A stretch of 64,000 bases of DNA from Apostichopus japonicus (taxonomy: Eukaryota > Echinodermata > Holothuroidea > Aspidochirotida > Stichopodidae), in assembly GCF_037975245.1 (NCBI RefSeq), contig NC_092579.1:19924678-19988677 (forward strand), read 5' to 3'. A program made the translations under genes and the position numbers. Each line of letters starts with the position of its first letter. Position 1 is the first letter of the stretch. Below the pieces are notes generated by a model. The model did no database searches and had not been told where the DNA came from. It saw only the letters and a program-made list of their open reading frames with translations. This document shows, in pieces, positions 14,013 to 29,000 of the stretch.

Positions 14013-17000
14013 TCACCTGGCTTGCACGTCTCCGATAAGTTCATTTAATCTAAAGAATTCCTTCTCTGCTCTCTTCATCTTGTTCTCTTGAAGTTCTTGA
14101 ATGTTTTCTGCGAATAAATGTTTCAAGGTCGGCATGAACCGAGGGAGCATGGATACCTCCGACAACGAAAACTGAGAAAGAAAGGAAAATATAACCAAAG
14201 TAAAGACACTGTGAAAGAACGATGGAAAGCATAAAAGAAAAAAACAACAAGTGAATATTTAACACAAATATGATGAGAAAGTTAAAGGGTGTGAAGACTC
14301 CCGCACAAAGAAACGTCTCATGCCGGTAATCTGACCTAGTTTCGAATGAGGTGTAACAGAAGTGTTAGACACCACCATCGATCCTAGAAAATTCACACAC
14401 AGCTTGCTAACGTAGGTAATTAGACACTAGTGTACAGTCAATACATACAGCTAGGGTCAATACCCATTACACAGTGTACATAGATGGACATCTTAGGTCT
14501 AGATAAAAGATAACAAGGTTCACATTTCATTACTGTCTCCATTTTGTAGCGACAAGAAGAAAACCTTCACTTGCAAGCAACGGAAAGTTAACTTTTAGAG
14601 CCCGGCACACAGTTTGGGGCGAGTCTTCAATGCCTTTAACTTGTTGGTATTGACAAAGTACGCCCTGATTCAGAATCACCACTCACCCTCATAAAATCAA
14701 ACGCGATGCCGACCTTTCCACTGACTCCATCTGGTAACAGAGGCATCTTGGGATACCTTTGACTGAAATGTGTTAGGATGATGAACCGTGCATTCATTCT
14801 CTCTCCAACGTCTATTGCCTGTGACATCATACTGAGAGAAAACAACAAACAACGAAAAAATTAAACAAATCTGACTATGCTAGAGAAATCGCATCCAGTA
14901 CATTGATGATGGCAGTAATAATGTGAAATAAAAGTCCCTTAGTAAACCAAGGGTGAAGCCAGGATTTTATACAGGAGGGGATTTGCTAGGGGGGTCGTTG
15001 AAGCCAACCCCATATAGGGAGGTCCCCCCCCTAGCAAAACCTGAAATTTTTCAAGTCAAATGGCACATACCAAGGCATATTTTACACAATAATTTAGGCC
15101 CATATATAAGGAGGTTAGAAAGCTTGCTCTTGGATTTTCCTGTACGGAGCTTCTCCTTCTACGACTAATTTAAAACAGTTAGAATAAACGCTATTTTATT
15201 ACACTGTAAACTTCATAACAGGAAGCAGGAAGAGTTAATTGCAGTATGAATTTCATGTGAATCTGTAGACCATATTTCAAAAATAACAAAACTAATTCTA
15301 AGCTGTCTCGGAAATATGTACATTTTTTTCCAGTCTTAACTACTACCGTTAAAGAGGCTGGAATTTGTTCGGCGTCTTAATTCACATAATTAACCGTGTT
15401 CTTGTCTAAAATCCCTTCAAGAAAAGAAGTTTAGAGCGTCCTTTCTCTATCTTTCATTTAAACAGGAGTACAAAATCTTCTCGAACATAAAACGACATCC
15501 TGTATATTTAAACATTTTGCTATTTCTCACAGCTCTCTATCTTCTTTGATCATCTTCTTACTTCAATCTAACTGATTGAAATCCAATCTAATTCTTTGGA
15601 ATTAATCACTATTCTATTTTACATTTTACTTTTAACAGATCATGCAATCTTTTCAATTCCTAACAGTCAACTCAATATTTCATTATTTAGTCTGTCAGTT
15701 TTGGTTTTAACATTGACACCAGGCATTTGTGATGTTATCTCTTGTGCTGTGTTAAGGAGAAATTTGAGAATTTTTAATCGACACAAGATAGAGAGAATCT
15801 TATTTTTCTTTCCTTCCTCACCTGTGTTTTTTAATGACTGCTTCTTCATCCATGCCATCCTCTAAAGTTGCTTCATGCAAGAGTAAGTCAGCATCTTGGC
15901 CTGGGAGAAAGAGGCAAGAAGGAGATGCTGTTGATAACTCTTGTCTTTCACACAAGGTTTCCACATTTTTCAACAAATCTGCCACTCTATTCCGAATGAC
16001 ATGTGTCTACCATTGCATATGCATTAATGCAGACTTGCACAGCTTGACAGGTACCCTAGCCTAGCCTTACCCTCACCTGATGTTACTTAGGCATCACATG
16101 GCATTGTATCACATGGCACATGGCATTGTATCACCTGGCATTGTATCACCAGAGTAGCAATTTTCCATCCCTGCTGATGGCAGACTACCAGCCTGTTTGC
16201 ATTACTGCATTGCCTGACATGTACCCTAGCCTAAACTAGCCTAACCCTCACCTGCTGTTACTAAGGCATCACATGGCATCGTATCACCAGAGTAAACAAT
16301 TTTCCATCCCTCCTGATGGGTGACTACCAGTCCGTATGCATTACTGCAGTGCCTGACAGGAACCGTTTCAAACTGAAAAACAACAGCATGCATCTTAGTG
16401 AAAAATGTAATCAATGTCATATGAACCTTTCAATCTGTATAAGACTGGTGTAGCAATTTAATCCCAGGACACATCATTGTATTAATGAAAGAAGAAGAGA
16501 AAGGAAACAGCTCTCACTGCATTTTTAACCTTGTCTTATACGTGTTCATAGACTATCCCACCCCATAGCAGGGGAACTCTGTCTTAACCTACCAGGAGAA
16601 CTCTGCCTTACCCTACCAGGAGAACTCTGCCTTACCCTACCAGGGGAACTCTGTCTTACCCTACCAGGGGAACTATACCTTACCCTACCAGGGGAACTAT
16701 ACCTTACCCTACCAGGGGAACTCTACCTTAACAACATGAATCTTCCATCATATATTACATGGCTGTACATCACTTCTAGAACTACAAGTCTTTTTATACT
16801 AGTCAAACTATGCAGTGTCCAATTTGCCCAACAGAGCAAATTTAGGTGCCGTGTCATGAGTAGTATGTTAATTGGAGGTGGGAGGGGGCAAGGGGGCTGC
16901 AACATCAGGCTGCGTAGGACATAATCTTTGATGCTGTGCGGTTTCACAAAATCAAATTGTCAATTGCTTTGCCAATATAACCACAACACCCTCCAAGCTG

Positions 17001-20000
17001 GTACAACCCAGAGAGCAGGAATGTGACTTAATCGGATCCTCCAAATTTCATATGTTAGTGTTAATAACATTTTACCTTCTTCAAACTTAGTTTGTTCAAC
17101 AGAGTCTCCTCATGTCTACTTCTTTCCTCAGCTGAGTTGGTCAAATCTCCATTTTCAATGAACCTAATGAAGAAAGCAAGCACAAGAAAACAACACATGT
17201 CAATAGAGGCCAAGCTCTCCATTTGACTCTTCAAACATGTTTTGCTTAAACTTTGACACATTTGTGGTAAAGCTTAGAGCACTTTCAAACTGTTGCATCA
17301 AAACTTTACTGCACGATTGCTCTTTGACCTTATGATTATGCACTAAGCCATTTTAACCTTTGCCTCGTTGATTGATGTCTTAGCAGCGTGATGTTGCTGC
17401 AAACTGATTGGTCCTTTTTTGTCTCATCTTGTATCCAAATATAGTATTTGATTGGCTGGAAGTTCTTCACCCTCATGTTTCAAATTTAGTCAGTCTTGCT
17501 GCAAATCTCGAAGGCATAATGCCTCTGTGCTGTGCAGGTCAAAGTGATCATTGATTTCGATGGATTGCGATCAAATCACTGACCGAATAAACACAACAAA
17601 TCAAATATTCTGGCTTCTGGAGTGACTCTCTGTTTTTGGTGATATGTTATCATTCGATCCCTACTTGGCAGGCTACAAGGGATCAATATTGATTTGATAA
17701 ATTTCAAGAAGGGACTGATACAACACAATTGCATAATTTATATATATATATCTGTCCATCCATCTCTCTGTGTGTCTTTACATCAATCCATTCTCTATAG
17801 ATCAACTTATTTATGAATTATAATTTTTTATCATTTCTAATTTATTGGAATTTAAAGTAAAATGATATTTCTTTGATCATGAATTTTCTGTTTAAACAGT
17901 ATTATTTATAAAATAGTATAACAAACACTTGATCCCCCCCAGCTGTATTCAGAACTGCTGCACTTTGTTGATCAGTGTTTGAATTGATACAAGCTGGGAA
18001 CAATACATAATACCTAACAATGAATTAATTTACAGATCTACAGGATTAGTTTAGCGTATCACATAATCTGTGGGTGCGAGTGTTGGCTTACTTGAGATGA
18101 TGTATGATCCCTTCACAGAGCCTGTTATATTGATTCAACCAGATGAAAATCCTCTTAGGAGCTACAAGAATTAAAGGTTTGTTATTATTCTCCTTCAGCT
18201 GAAAGGATAAAAACAAAGCATAGAATATTAAGCAATGAATCCCTTCTGGCAGTCTGATATTGGTTTAATTAAACCGTGGATACATGGAATTCAGGGAAAA
18301 TCAAGTATTTTTTAAAAAATATTTTGGCAAACTTGAAACCTGAAATTCTATACACAGAGAACATGGTAGCTAAGCAAACATTCCAAATGTATCACAAGTC
18401 AATAATAAATCAACTGGAGGATCATAATAGTAAAGTAAAGCTTTTGAGTAGTATCTACCATAATGACATCATAGAACACTGTGATCAATTGCCTGGAAAA
18501 ATCAAGAGCTTTAGCAGATCAAAATATGTTAAATTCAACCAATCATATCTTGAGTTCAGGGATCAGATATTGTTTAGGGGTTTCAATTATTATTATTCTA
18601 AGGTTTTGCAGTCTTGTTCGAGGCCAAGGCCCCCTCACACGACTTTACAACTTAACCCCTGGTCATTGGTAACTTGTCAAATGTGTGCACAATTCGAACA
18701 ATCTCTCCTGGGGCACCACAGTGCACTTCATCTACGTGTCCCCTGAGGGACTTCCCATAGGGTGCAGCCATTAACAAGAACACACAACTATATTAACAAG
18801 TTACCTCGCAAGTCCCCAATTATACACCTGGGTGAAGAGAGGCAATGGAGACAAAGTGCCTTGCCCAAGGACACAACGTAATGATCTGACCAGGACTCGA
18901 ACCTGCGAACCTTAGATCACAAGTTCACTGTCTTTCCAATAAATAGTGAGAAATAATTTTTCTCTTCCACTAAGTGAAGTGTCATTTTGACTGCGAACAG
19001 AATATAAAAAATACTGTGTAGCCGAGATGACATAATATACATTGTTAGGCTAACCATTTGACAATTTTTCACCTGGAAGAACCTAGTTCACATCTGTGTC
19101 TGTTTAATTTATGAACTGTCAATTCTGAAATATGATTCATATATTTATACTCACCATAAGTTTCTTCCAATACCGTAACACCTGCAACAGTCCCTGTAAA
19201 ATGTGTAAAATGCCAAGGTTGGTCACATTTAATCTTATTAAAAAAATGTAAATTCCAAAAAAATCCAAACAAATGTGGTATTATTTCAACTGAAGATTGA
19301 AACATTTTCCAGCCACTGCATAAATTTTCATAGATAAATATCATTAAATTACATAAAAAGAAATTAACAAAAAGTAAAGGAATTTTTGTTTATTTGAGTA
19401 CAATGGCAATGTTATTTGTTATTTATTGATAAAAAATATGGCACAGCTACCCTAATACAAGATTTTATCTATCTCTACGAAACAATACCTTGTAAGACAT
19501 TTGAACCAGGCCAAGTCAACATGTTACCATCAATATGAAAGTTTTCTTTTAAATAAATGTTATGTACAGAGCTAATAACTGTATTGTTTTCCACCCGAAT
19601 CTAATTAATGTCATTTTGAAACTAAACCAACATAACTGAAACATAACATGTGTATATTTCAAACCCATAATTCTCTGTTTTTAAACCAACAGCTTGTATA
19701 CTGGGAAAACAATATAGTTCCTACTATATATCCTTACCTTTCTCCCTCCAGAATCGTGAATGAAAATGGGAAGTGTCATTAGAATGGCATTTCACCAGGA
19801 TCCTCCCTCAACCTTCTCCTCCCCTCCCAACAACCCCCCCTTCCGCCAAATGTACAAACTATTACAAATACATTTTGTGTAATGTTTATATTTATAATTC
19901 CATACTTACTATGTGATGATCTGCATGTCTGTGTGTGATGAATATACAAGAGAGGTTGGATATGACCTGGTCAGTACGGTCGCCGTAGAAACGACAGAGT

Positions 20001-23000
20001 TGATTGAAAGTACCCTCGCCACAATCCATCAGGAGGTTTTGATTCTCACTTAAAATTAAAGGGATCACAAGTAATGAATGCTGAAGCACATCCATCTACC
20101 ACCGACTATAAAGAATATTGATTCTATTTATTTCAGTGAATGACATTTAACTTGATTAATATAATAGTCCAAGGTAAATTTGAAACGATTTTGGTTGTCC
20201 GAATAGCAAATTTTGTTGTCCTTTAAAAATGTAGCAAAATAACAAAGAATGACCAATATGTGCAGTATATGAGAGATGTGTACGTTGGTGCATGGAACAG
20301 CAATATGTTCACTGCAGGAGAGATGTGTAGGTTTAGTGAATGGAACAGCAATATGTACATTGTTGAAAGATGTGTAGGTTTGGTGAATGGAACAGCAATA
20401 TGTTTACTGCAGGAGAGATGTGTAGGTTTGATGAATAGAACAGCAATATGCTCACTGCAGGAGAGATGTGTAGGTTTGGTGCATGGAACAGCAGTATGAA
20501 CACTGTAGGAGAGGTGTTTAGGTTTGGTGGAGAGAACACCAGCTTTGGCCATTAAACACTCCCCTTCTGGTTGGAATCATAGGCCTACAACTATTTTTGA
20601 TTTAATTTTCGTATCACCAAAAATTGGTGGAGCAGGATACCATATTTATCATTTTATCTATTTGGGGGGTATTAAGTAACAATCAATCTGAATTTGATGT
20701 AAACAACTAGTTGTCAGCCAGATGACCACCAAAGCATAGAAATTTGGTCATCTCAGAAGACTGGGCTATTGTTCAAAATTTGCCTAGCAGTCGGTTTTGC
20801 AGGTTATGACATTTCCTATTTTCTCAGTGACATTGTTTTGAACACTCTGAAGTGATGTCAACAGGCAATAAAACTCATTGCCATGAAAGGTAAATACAAA
20901 AAATCATATATTTTATGATCTCTTACCTCACGTGGAGCATAATTCCTGAGACATTCCGTTCTCTGTTTGGCATTGCTGACCCCGTACCGAAGAACACCAC
21001 CTCCGGATACTTGGTGAATGGTTTAGATACTTTTGATTCCTCTGTAAACTGTGCTTTCAGATCTTTCAGACAGGCATCAAATTCCGAAAGTTCTGTCACT
21101 TCATCCAAGAACATCTGTGGGTCGTCAGTTTGAACAAATTCACTGAGAAACAGAAACCAAAGAAAACTAAATGGAAGATGTCATTTATGACTTGAAAAAA
21201 AAAGGTCCCATTCCCAATTTTATTTTCATCTTTACAAAATTTGCAAAATAACAATTAATTGATTATATTGACTAAACTCTTGTCAGACATTTTGTTTTGG
21301 AAGGCAAGAGAGATATCCCTTACCTGTCCCATCCTTTCATTGGTTTCAGACGGAACTTTTCGAAACTCTTGGCAAAGTGGATGTTTTTGCCGCGATTTTC
21401 CAACCCACTGGAAAAACTATTACAGGGGAAGATCTCTGGATGTACTAGGTTGAGTTTGGTCTGCACCCTGCGGCTTTTCAGATGAGTCACGCTGTGACAG
21501 TGATCTGTGCAGAAGATGTGCTCCACGGAGGGATCAAACCTGTCGATTGAAACATGAATGTATTTATCCAAATATATCAGAGATTTTACTGATAAATGTC
21601 TTTTTCTGTTGTTTACAAATGTTTTAATACATGATCCTGTACAAACATGAAAGGTTCACTAATAAAAGTGACTGGATTTCTAAGTCTAGCACATGGACAC
21701 ATATGGTTTATAGGCCTCATAAGTAAGACAAGATGCCATAGGAAAATATATACTGCATAGCCTCAATTTAAGAAAGTTTAAATTCATAACAAATATTTTA
21801 ACAAAGACAAATGAGTTTTGTGATCCATATGTGCTCCAGAGAGTTGATGAAGCTATAATCAATTGTCTTGGTTAATTTATCACATTTCATAAAGCATGGG
21901 ACCTTAGGCTTGGATCGAGGAGCTGACGTCATTATTGATGAACCTTAAAGGAGCACTCCAGAAACTAAACATATATTACAGGTTCAATCTTAAAATGTAG
22001 AATATTTATAGAAAAGTAATTAGTATTTCAAGTTTGCTTCCTTGGCTGAACTATGACACGTCCACGGCTATTAAAATGATTAATAAGAGAGATCCGTTAA
22101 AACTAAGTCGAAACTTTTAATTTTGTTCTATCAAATGAGAAGTCAATTACCTGTTCACCCAATCTTGGTATCTTTTATCTTCTTGAATTTTCATTGGGCA
22201 GATGTGGATGACCGCTGCTGGAGTATCACCATCACCCTCCATCTGATGTCTGCAGGAAGAAAAATATAAAAGAAAGATGTTACTGTTGCTACTAAGGAGG
22301 ATTAAAATCAATTGCTTTTGGATTTTAAAAAAGCATATTGAAGATAACAATGTACAAGGACTTTCTCAAGACCAAGAAAAGAGGTTTTTTTTAAAAAAAA
22401 ATTTCCTACTGTTTCCCAACTATACCCCGCTTTCCAGACTGTGTGGAACTACTGAATGTACAAATAACAGAGAAAGATTACATAACCATTCAGCACTTGA
22501 TATCAAAACCATCTTTGCTTGCAGAGAAATAATTTATAAATACTGACCTTCTCAGAGCTTCATTCGACAGAAATGGATCTATGAAGTCATCAGACGGACA
22601 CTCCAACACTAAAACAAAGAAGAATGATATTTATGGATATATAATTAATATGTAATCAATCATGTCAAGAAGCAAGTTTTTTTACTTGATACTTTTATCT
22701 TTTATCTAATGTGGCCATTATAGCATCTTTGGTAATGCTATGTAGTCCATTCAAAGAAAGTACATAATCCTCTGCTAAACATTTTCACAATGTAGACAGT
22801 ATAATTAGCTGAGAAGTCTGGTTGACCTATGCTTCTTTAGCATTCCTTATGAAATTTCAAGGATATTTCAGATACAGCAAGCAGAGACCCCATGCAGCCA
22901 TTTGTTTTTCAACCATGTTTCCACTTTGATAACTTTAGCATGAGATTTCATAGCATTCACAAATTTCCCAGGGTTACTGACCTCAGACCCAGCCTATCTA

Positions 23001-26000
23001 CAAAATGTCTGTCTTATCTATTTTATGTTTTTATTTCTTCCTTATGCCTACATACCACATCATGTAATATTAGTGTGAAGCTGCTAACACATTTGCAAAG
23101 CAGGTACCCTAAAACGAAAGTAGTTGGAATGTGAATTTTTGTTAAATGTTTTCTGTATAACATTATCTTAAAATTCTTTTTTTGTAGCTTTAGTTAATTT
23201 TAGTATCATTTTGAGAAGGTGACTTTACATCTTACTGTGCAAAAAGAAAAAAAGAATCCAAAGTGATTTGCACAAAGCCTAGAATCACAAAGAAAGAGTG
23301 GAAAGACTGCTTCACAACATTTCCAATTCAATTTCTGTCTCCTAAATCTGTCCAAAACTTGCTAATGACTTGAAATGTGATGTCCTGAGGTAGATATGAT
23401 TTTATGTTGCAGTAGCCCTCCCCCCCCCATCCCCTTCTTCCATACACACACACACACATCTCATCTCAAGTTATGTATATTATCAGGAGAGTAGCTCTCA
23501 CCTATCATGACGGGGCCAATCTCTTTAGGTCCGACTACATCCTCTGGTCGAATCTGGCAGAGAAAATTCTAAAGTTAACTATGAAATAATAATAAAGGTG
23601 AAACCCTTTAACTGTTCTGACAGCCAAATAGTCTAATTACTAGAAAGATCACACTTTCAGTCCAAAGATTTATACTCAAATTAACCAAAAAGGCATGCAT
23701 AGAGCACATCCTCTTGGAAGGTGTTGTAGACCCATGCTCCCTCAACCTTCTTCCTTGGCAACCAACATTTTGATTCCCTTAGGCTTGCAGTGGCCCATAA
23801 ATTTCTAAGGCCTAAAATTACCTAATGTCTACTCCCTGGTTATTTTAAATTTGCACCGCAACTGTTTTAGATTTCAGTTGATTGCACAATGACTGATACT
23901 TTAGTAAACAACAGAAACCACACAAGAATGATCAAAACCTGGGCAACAAGTCACCACCAGACAGGAAGAAAGTTTACCACGAGAGAGACAACGGAAAACA
24001 TTGCTTTGCAGATCATATTCATTGTCTGTTTCCACATCCCAGCTCACCACCCACCAGAAAAGCTTGGGAACCATTAAACGATGATTTTAGGCACAAAATT
24101 AAATTTGATGTCCAGGCTGGAATTTTATAACAGTTTTAATTTCTAAACAAGTGATGGTCATCAACTAAAGTGACTGGACTAATAAGTCTAACACACAGAC
24201 CAACGAGTCAGTACCTCAGTTGCAACACAAACTGCAATGGGGAAAAAATATTATTTTATGGCCTCAACTGACATGTTTATAAAACATTACATACTTGTCA
24301 AGGACAAATGATGTTGATTGTCATCCAATGGTGCTCTGCTTTTTATGACAAGTTAAAAGAACATGTTTGGGTTGAGTTATATAGAATTGATAAAACAACC
24401 GATTAACGTTATTAAAAATTTACATTGACATCATCAGCATCGCTGAAGCCTTAAAGGAGCACTCCAGACTTTTAACATACATTAAAGTTATATTATTCCT
24501 CAATAGCTATAGAAGCATTGCTAGCATTAAATTATCTCTGATTTCCTTGAACTATGACATATCAACAAGATTAAAATTCTGCTGTAATCCTTTAAGTATA
24601 CATAATTCTAAAGTCTTGACTACTTTCTTTTATTAAAGGTATGATGCATTGATTGATGTGTATTGATTGATTCAACAGTCCAGCGATACATTCTGTACAG
24701 ATAGACACAGATTAAATAACCTCTACACAGCATTTAGTATTTTAGTTAACGTACCACTTGTCCGTCTTCTGTCGTTACAGAACCTCCCTTCTTTAATATA
24801 CTGTACTGAGGACCTCTGATGAAAAAAATAATAATAATAATAATCATAAAAATAATTATAAAATAATCAAGAATGTGAAAGAAAAGTTTGATATATCAAT
24901 AGGTACCTCTGTTGTCATGAGAGCAAACAGTACCCCAGTCAGATCATTAACTGAAGCTGGGTGACAACCGGTTCCAATTATACGGTTTTCTCTACTTTTT
25001 GTTTTTCATGCATGGCGCTAGTATTTGCACATGCATTACACACAAGTGCGTCTGTTCCCATTGACGCCCCAATATTGTTTATAACTGTTACACAGGCAAA
25101 AGGGGGCAAATCTTCCTGAAGGGTGCAGCTCAATTGGTTATCGGTCGATGAATGTTTGAAACCTTTGAAACATTAACGTTCTAAAGTGCAGACTAGTGTT
25201 GTGTATGTGTGCAGTGTGCAGTACTTTTATCCAAACTACATTCTTGAAAGTAAGATGAATAATTAATTAATTATATAATTAGAGTGAATTGGTTCCTTAC
25301 GGTTTGAGACCGAGGGACATGGCTTTGTCTACCATGAGTTTGCCGTCTTTGTCATGAAGCTGTCGAGACGGGAAAAAAAGCTCATCAATATTATTGAGAG
25401 AACTACATTCTTAAAAATTCTTACAAACTTGCCACAATCACCAATGACCAACTGATCTGAAAGAACAGGTATTAATTGATGTACAACACTATCGACAAGA
25501 CTCACATGTATGTGGAAAACGTATGGCTGAAGTAATTGTACGTGCAGCTTTAATAGACAATTGAATACAAATTGAAACAATTCTTGAATTTTCTGTGTAA
25601 TACTCTTGGCTCTTTCCCAGGACTTAGAAATACCATTCCAGATTGATCATTTTTTGTGAATAAGAAAAGCATCATTTTTGCAGGCAGTAGTGTAATCCAC
25701 AGATGAAATTAACACTTACCTTACCGATATAAGCCACATATCAAATGAACACTTACCTTACAGATGTAAGCCACAGAGATATTTCCAGGTGCGGACAGTT
25801 TACGTCTCTTTGACTCTGCGAGGTGGAAATACCAGAACAGGGAAGATGAAAGTACAGGTTATAACAGTTTTCAGATGAGTCGATATGGAAAAACAATCAA
25901 CACTTTCAAATACATATTCGATATCAAAAGGTGACATTACATTGCACAGGTTTCCATCATAGCCAAATGAAAATAACAGTATTTAAATTAAGCTGATACT

Positions 26001-29000
26001 TAATGATTTAATATTTATAATTTCACCTTGGCAATAGAAGTTTCTCCATTTCAGATTTTCCTTACATTCACTTAAAAAGATCTCAAAACGTTCTTCCTTA
26101 TTCCTTCACTTGTTATAACACTTTGTTTTTCTCTTATCATTGTATATTAATAATGACACATGTGATGGTGAAACCTTTAAAACAACCTACAGTATCTAGA
26201 CAGCAATTTTTTTTCTTTTTTTGAATTGTTATGTCTAGATATCATAAATGAACAATTAGAGAGTTTGTTACCATGGTAACACATGATTGTGGAATACACA
26301 TGCCAGTACTTTGCATCACAACATGTCAGTCACTAAACTGTGGTAGGTACAGTAAATTTACATGAGCCTAAGCTTTACAGCTCTCACACCATGATCGATA
26401 TTTGATAAAACTGACCTTGTTTTCCCGCCTGAGGCTTCACCGTCATGCCTGATATCGTTGCTAGGGGATCTGCTTTCCTCTTCTTGGTATTCTGGTTTAT
26501 TGGTATGTCTAGACTGGTGTCTTCAGTGTCCGAATTATCTGATAAATCATCAGCTATTGGAGCTATGAGCAGAAACAAAAGAGAAGGAACAAGAGTACTT
26601 TGGTATTATTCACAAATATCCTAAAACTGATTGCAACAAATAGTCATCTGTAAATTATACTTGTAACCACCAAATCTATGTCTTCCTCACAGAGCCGTTT
26701 AATCACATAATCTGATGCTCCTTAATGAGGATAAGATCTTCCTGGGAATAAGAATTTTTGGAAACATTAGTAGATAAATCCTTTTCACATTTGGAGGTTA
26801 CACTGGATGAGCTTTAAAGCCTTGTTCACATTTGAGAATGCAACGAAGATCTAATAACACCTTTAAGTCGATAAACTTCTTAGCGAGCATCGTTCACATA
26901 CTCTGGATCAGACTCTGCAATCAACTCCCCGAATCGTAATCTCACCTTCAGGGTGATCCCGATCCCATCAGGGATATCGAGATTGTAATTTGAAATGCTG
27001 TGGGGATCACATGCCCAGAGATCTCTGGATATTTGCCCTCGTCACTTCCACATAGACATAGGCCGGTGTGAGACGAAAGTTGGGCAAAAATAGCTACTTG
27101 ACTTGTAAACAATTATTGTGACCTTTACACCCTGTATAATGGTAATACTGTTTCGTTAGACATTGATCCACCCACATCCAGGATTGGCTTAATTACCTCC
27201 CCGAGGGAAAGGAAAATCCTGATCCTCCTTTAGCTCTCAAAATGTGAACAAAGTCTTTTGCATACAAAGGTAGGCAGACCAATATCAACCCATTACCAGT
27301 GAGACCAGGTTTAATTTTAGCTAGGTGTTACGATCATCTCGCAAAGCATTTTATAAGTACCACTTTCCATGAACTAACAGTAATAACCTCAAAAGAACTA
27401 AAACCAGAATGCAAAAATGCATTGTGGTTTCGATGATGTAACATGAGCAGTTTTCTTCATGAATCTGATGTAATGTATAGTGAGGGTGTAAATGTTTACA
27501 AGGGTTTCACGATTTGACCTATGATGACCCAAAATGACCTTTGACCTCCACCAAAAACAATAGGTTCTTTAACTCAATGTGGTACTTCTACACACTACAT
27601 TAGAGGCACTTTCCATGAACTAACAGAAAAAAACCCTCAAAACAATCAATAGTTGTGAATAGCTGGCTCATTCATATAAATTCATTCTTTATACATGTTT
27701 TAATTGTATGACAACAAAGCCAAAGGTTGATTACAACCCGCTAGCTTAGATTAAAGAAAAAAGAGATCTCCACTTACACGAAGAATTCGACATTAATTTG
27801 TCTCTCCGCTGCTCATCAGCTACAAGAGAACCTTGAAAAGAAAAGATTAAATTATTTTTATGAAAGACTGTAACAAAGCATATAGAGGTTAAACAATTGG
27901 AAATTAAAACATGTTGCTTTCTCTTCTTGAACTGTGAGAGAGGGAAATGCATAGCGATTGGAGAACTTCCCTAAACAGCATATTCATACTTTACATTTTT
28001 TACCTTTTAATTTATATATGTTGAAAAATGTGGTTTTCCCTTATAGCTAGTTTTCTGTTGTCAATTATAATTAACATGTCTAACAGTAATTTTGGTTTCA
28101 AAACTAACAACAGACTGATACCTCACATTGAAAATATCAAACAAAAATCAATTGTATAAAGCTTTAACTATTTCATATTATTGTATATAAAATCTATTGA
28201 ATTAGTTGAAATGGTGGAAACAAATATTTTAATTCAAATCAATTAATTATTAATTTCATTACAGAAAAAAATGTGGAAATAATTGAGGAATAGACTCACT
28301 TTCAATAACCACCGGTTGGACAACCATAGTTTCATTTAGGAAAGGACCTTCTTCAGGAATCTTTACTTCTGTATAGAAAGGTCAAAATAATGTACAGGAA
28401 AATATGTATGTTGCCTTTATTTGGTGTCAAATTGAAATTGCTTTATTTATGTGTGGCAATATCAGAAGTACCAGGAAAAATCCACTATACAAAAAGATGT
28501 AAAACAATGACTTTAACTACTTGATAAATAGACACAAAATTCAAAGGAATCGATTAAGCACTACCTTGTATTTAGAACTACTGTAACTATAGACTGAACT
28601 TATAGTTTAAATTCAGAAAACATTTATTTGAAGTCTAACCTTTGACTTTTTCTGGAAAAACTCCAGACCCACCTTACATGAGAGGTGCATTCTACAAACC
28701 CACAGCCAAACTCCGCCACATGCACCCCCCCCCCCCCCCCCCCCCCCCGTTGTTAAATTGTTGGTACACCCTTTAACTATTCATAAGTAATGATTCATGC
28801 CACTATAAAAAATTTAAAAAATGGAATCTGCCTCCCACCCTTCCCTACCCTTGAAATTCTGTGCACATCACTGATTAGGAGTGTAACTTGTGGATGCTGA
28901 TACTAACGATGGGGATAAAAATTCACCTGTTCCATCTGTTAATATGTAATAATCAATCAATCAAACTGAACCAATCACCTCCATTTTAAACTGGCGTAAG

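Noticed and set aside
18276-18746. 156-codon plus-strand frame in an ELAC2 intron
   Set aside because: No known domain or clear gene signals, and its 3' part overlaps the SINE read on the other strand.
20223-20552. Repeat protein suggested by a 109-codon frame
   Set aside because: The frame exists because the 47-bp minisatellite lacks stops; there are no splice sites or start context.
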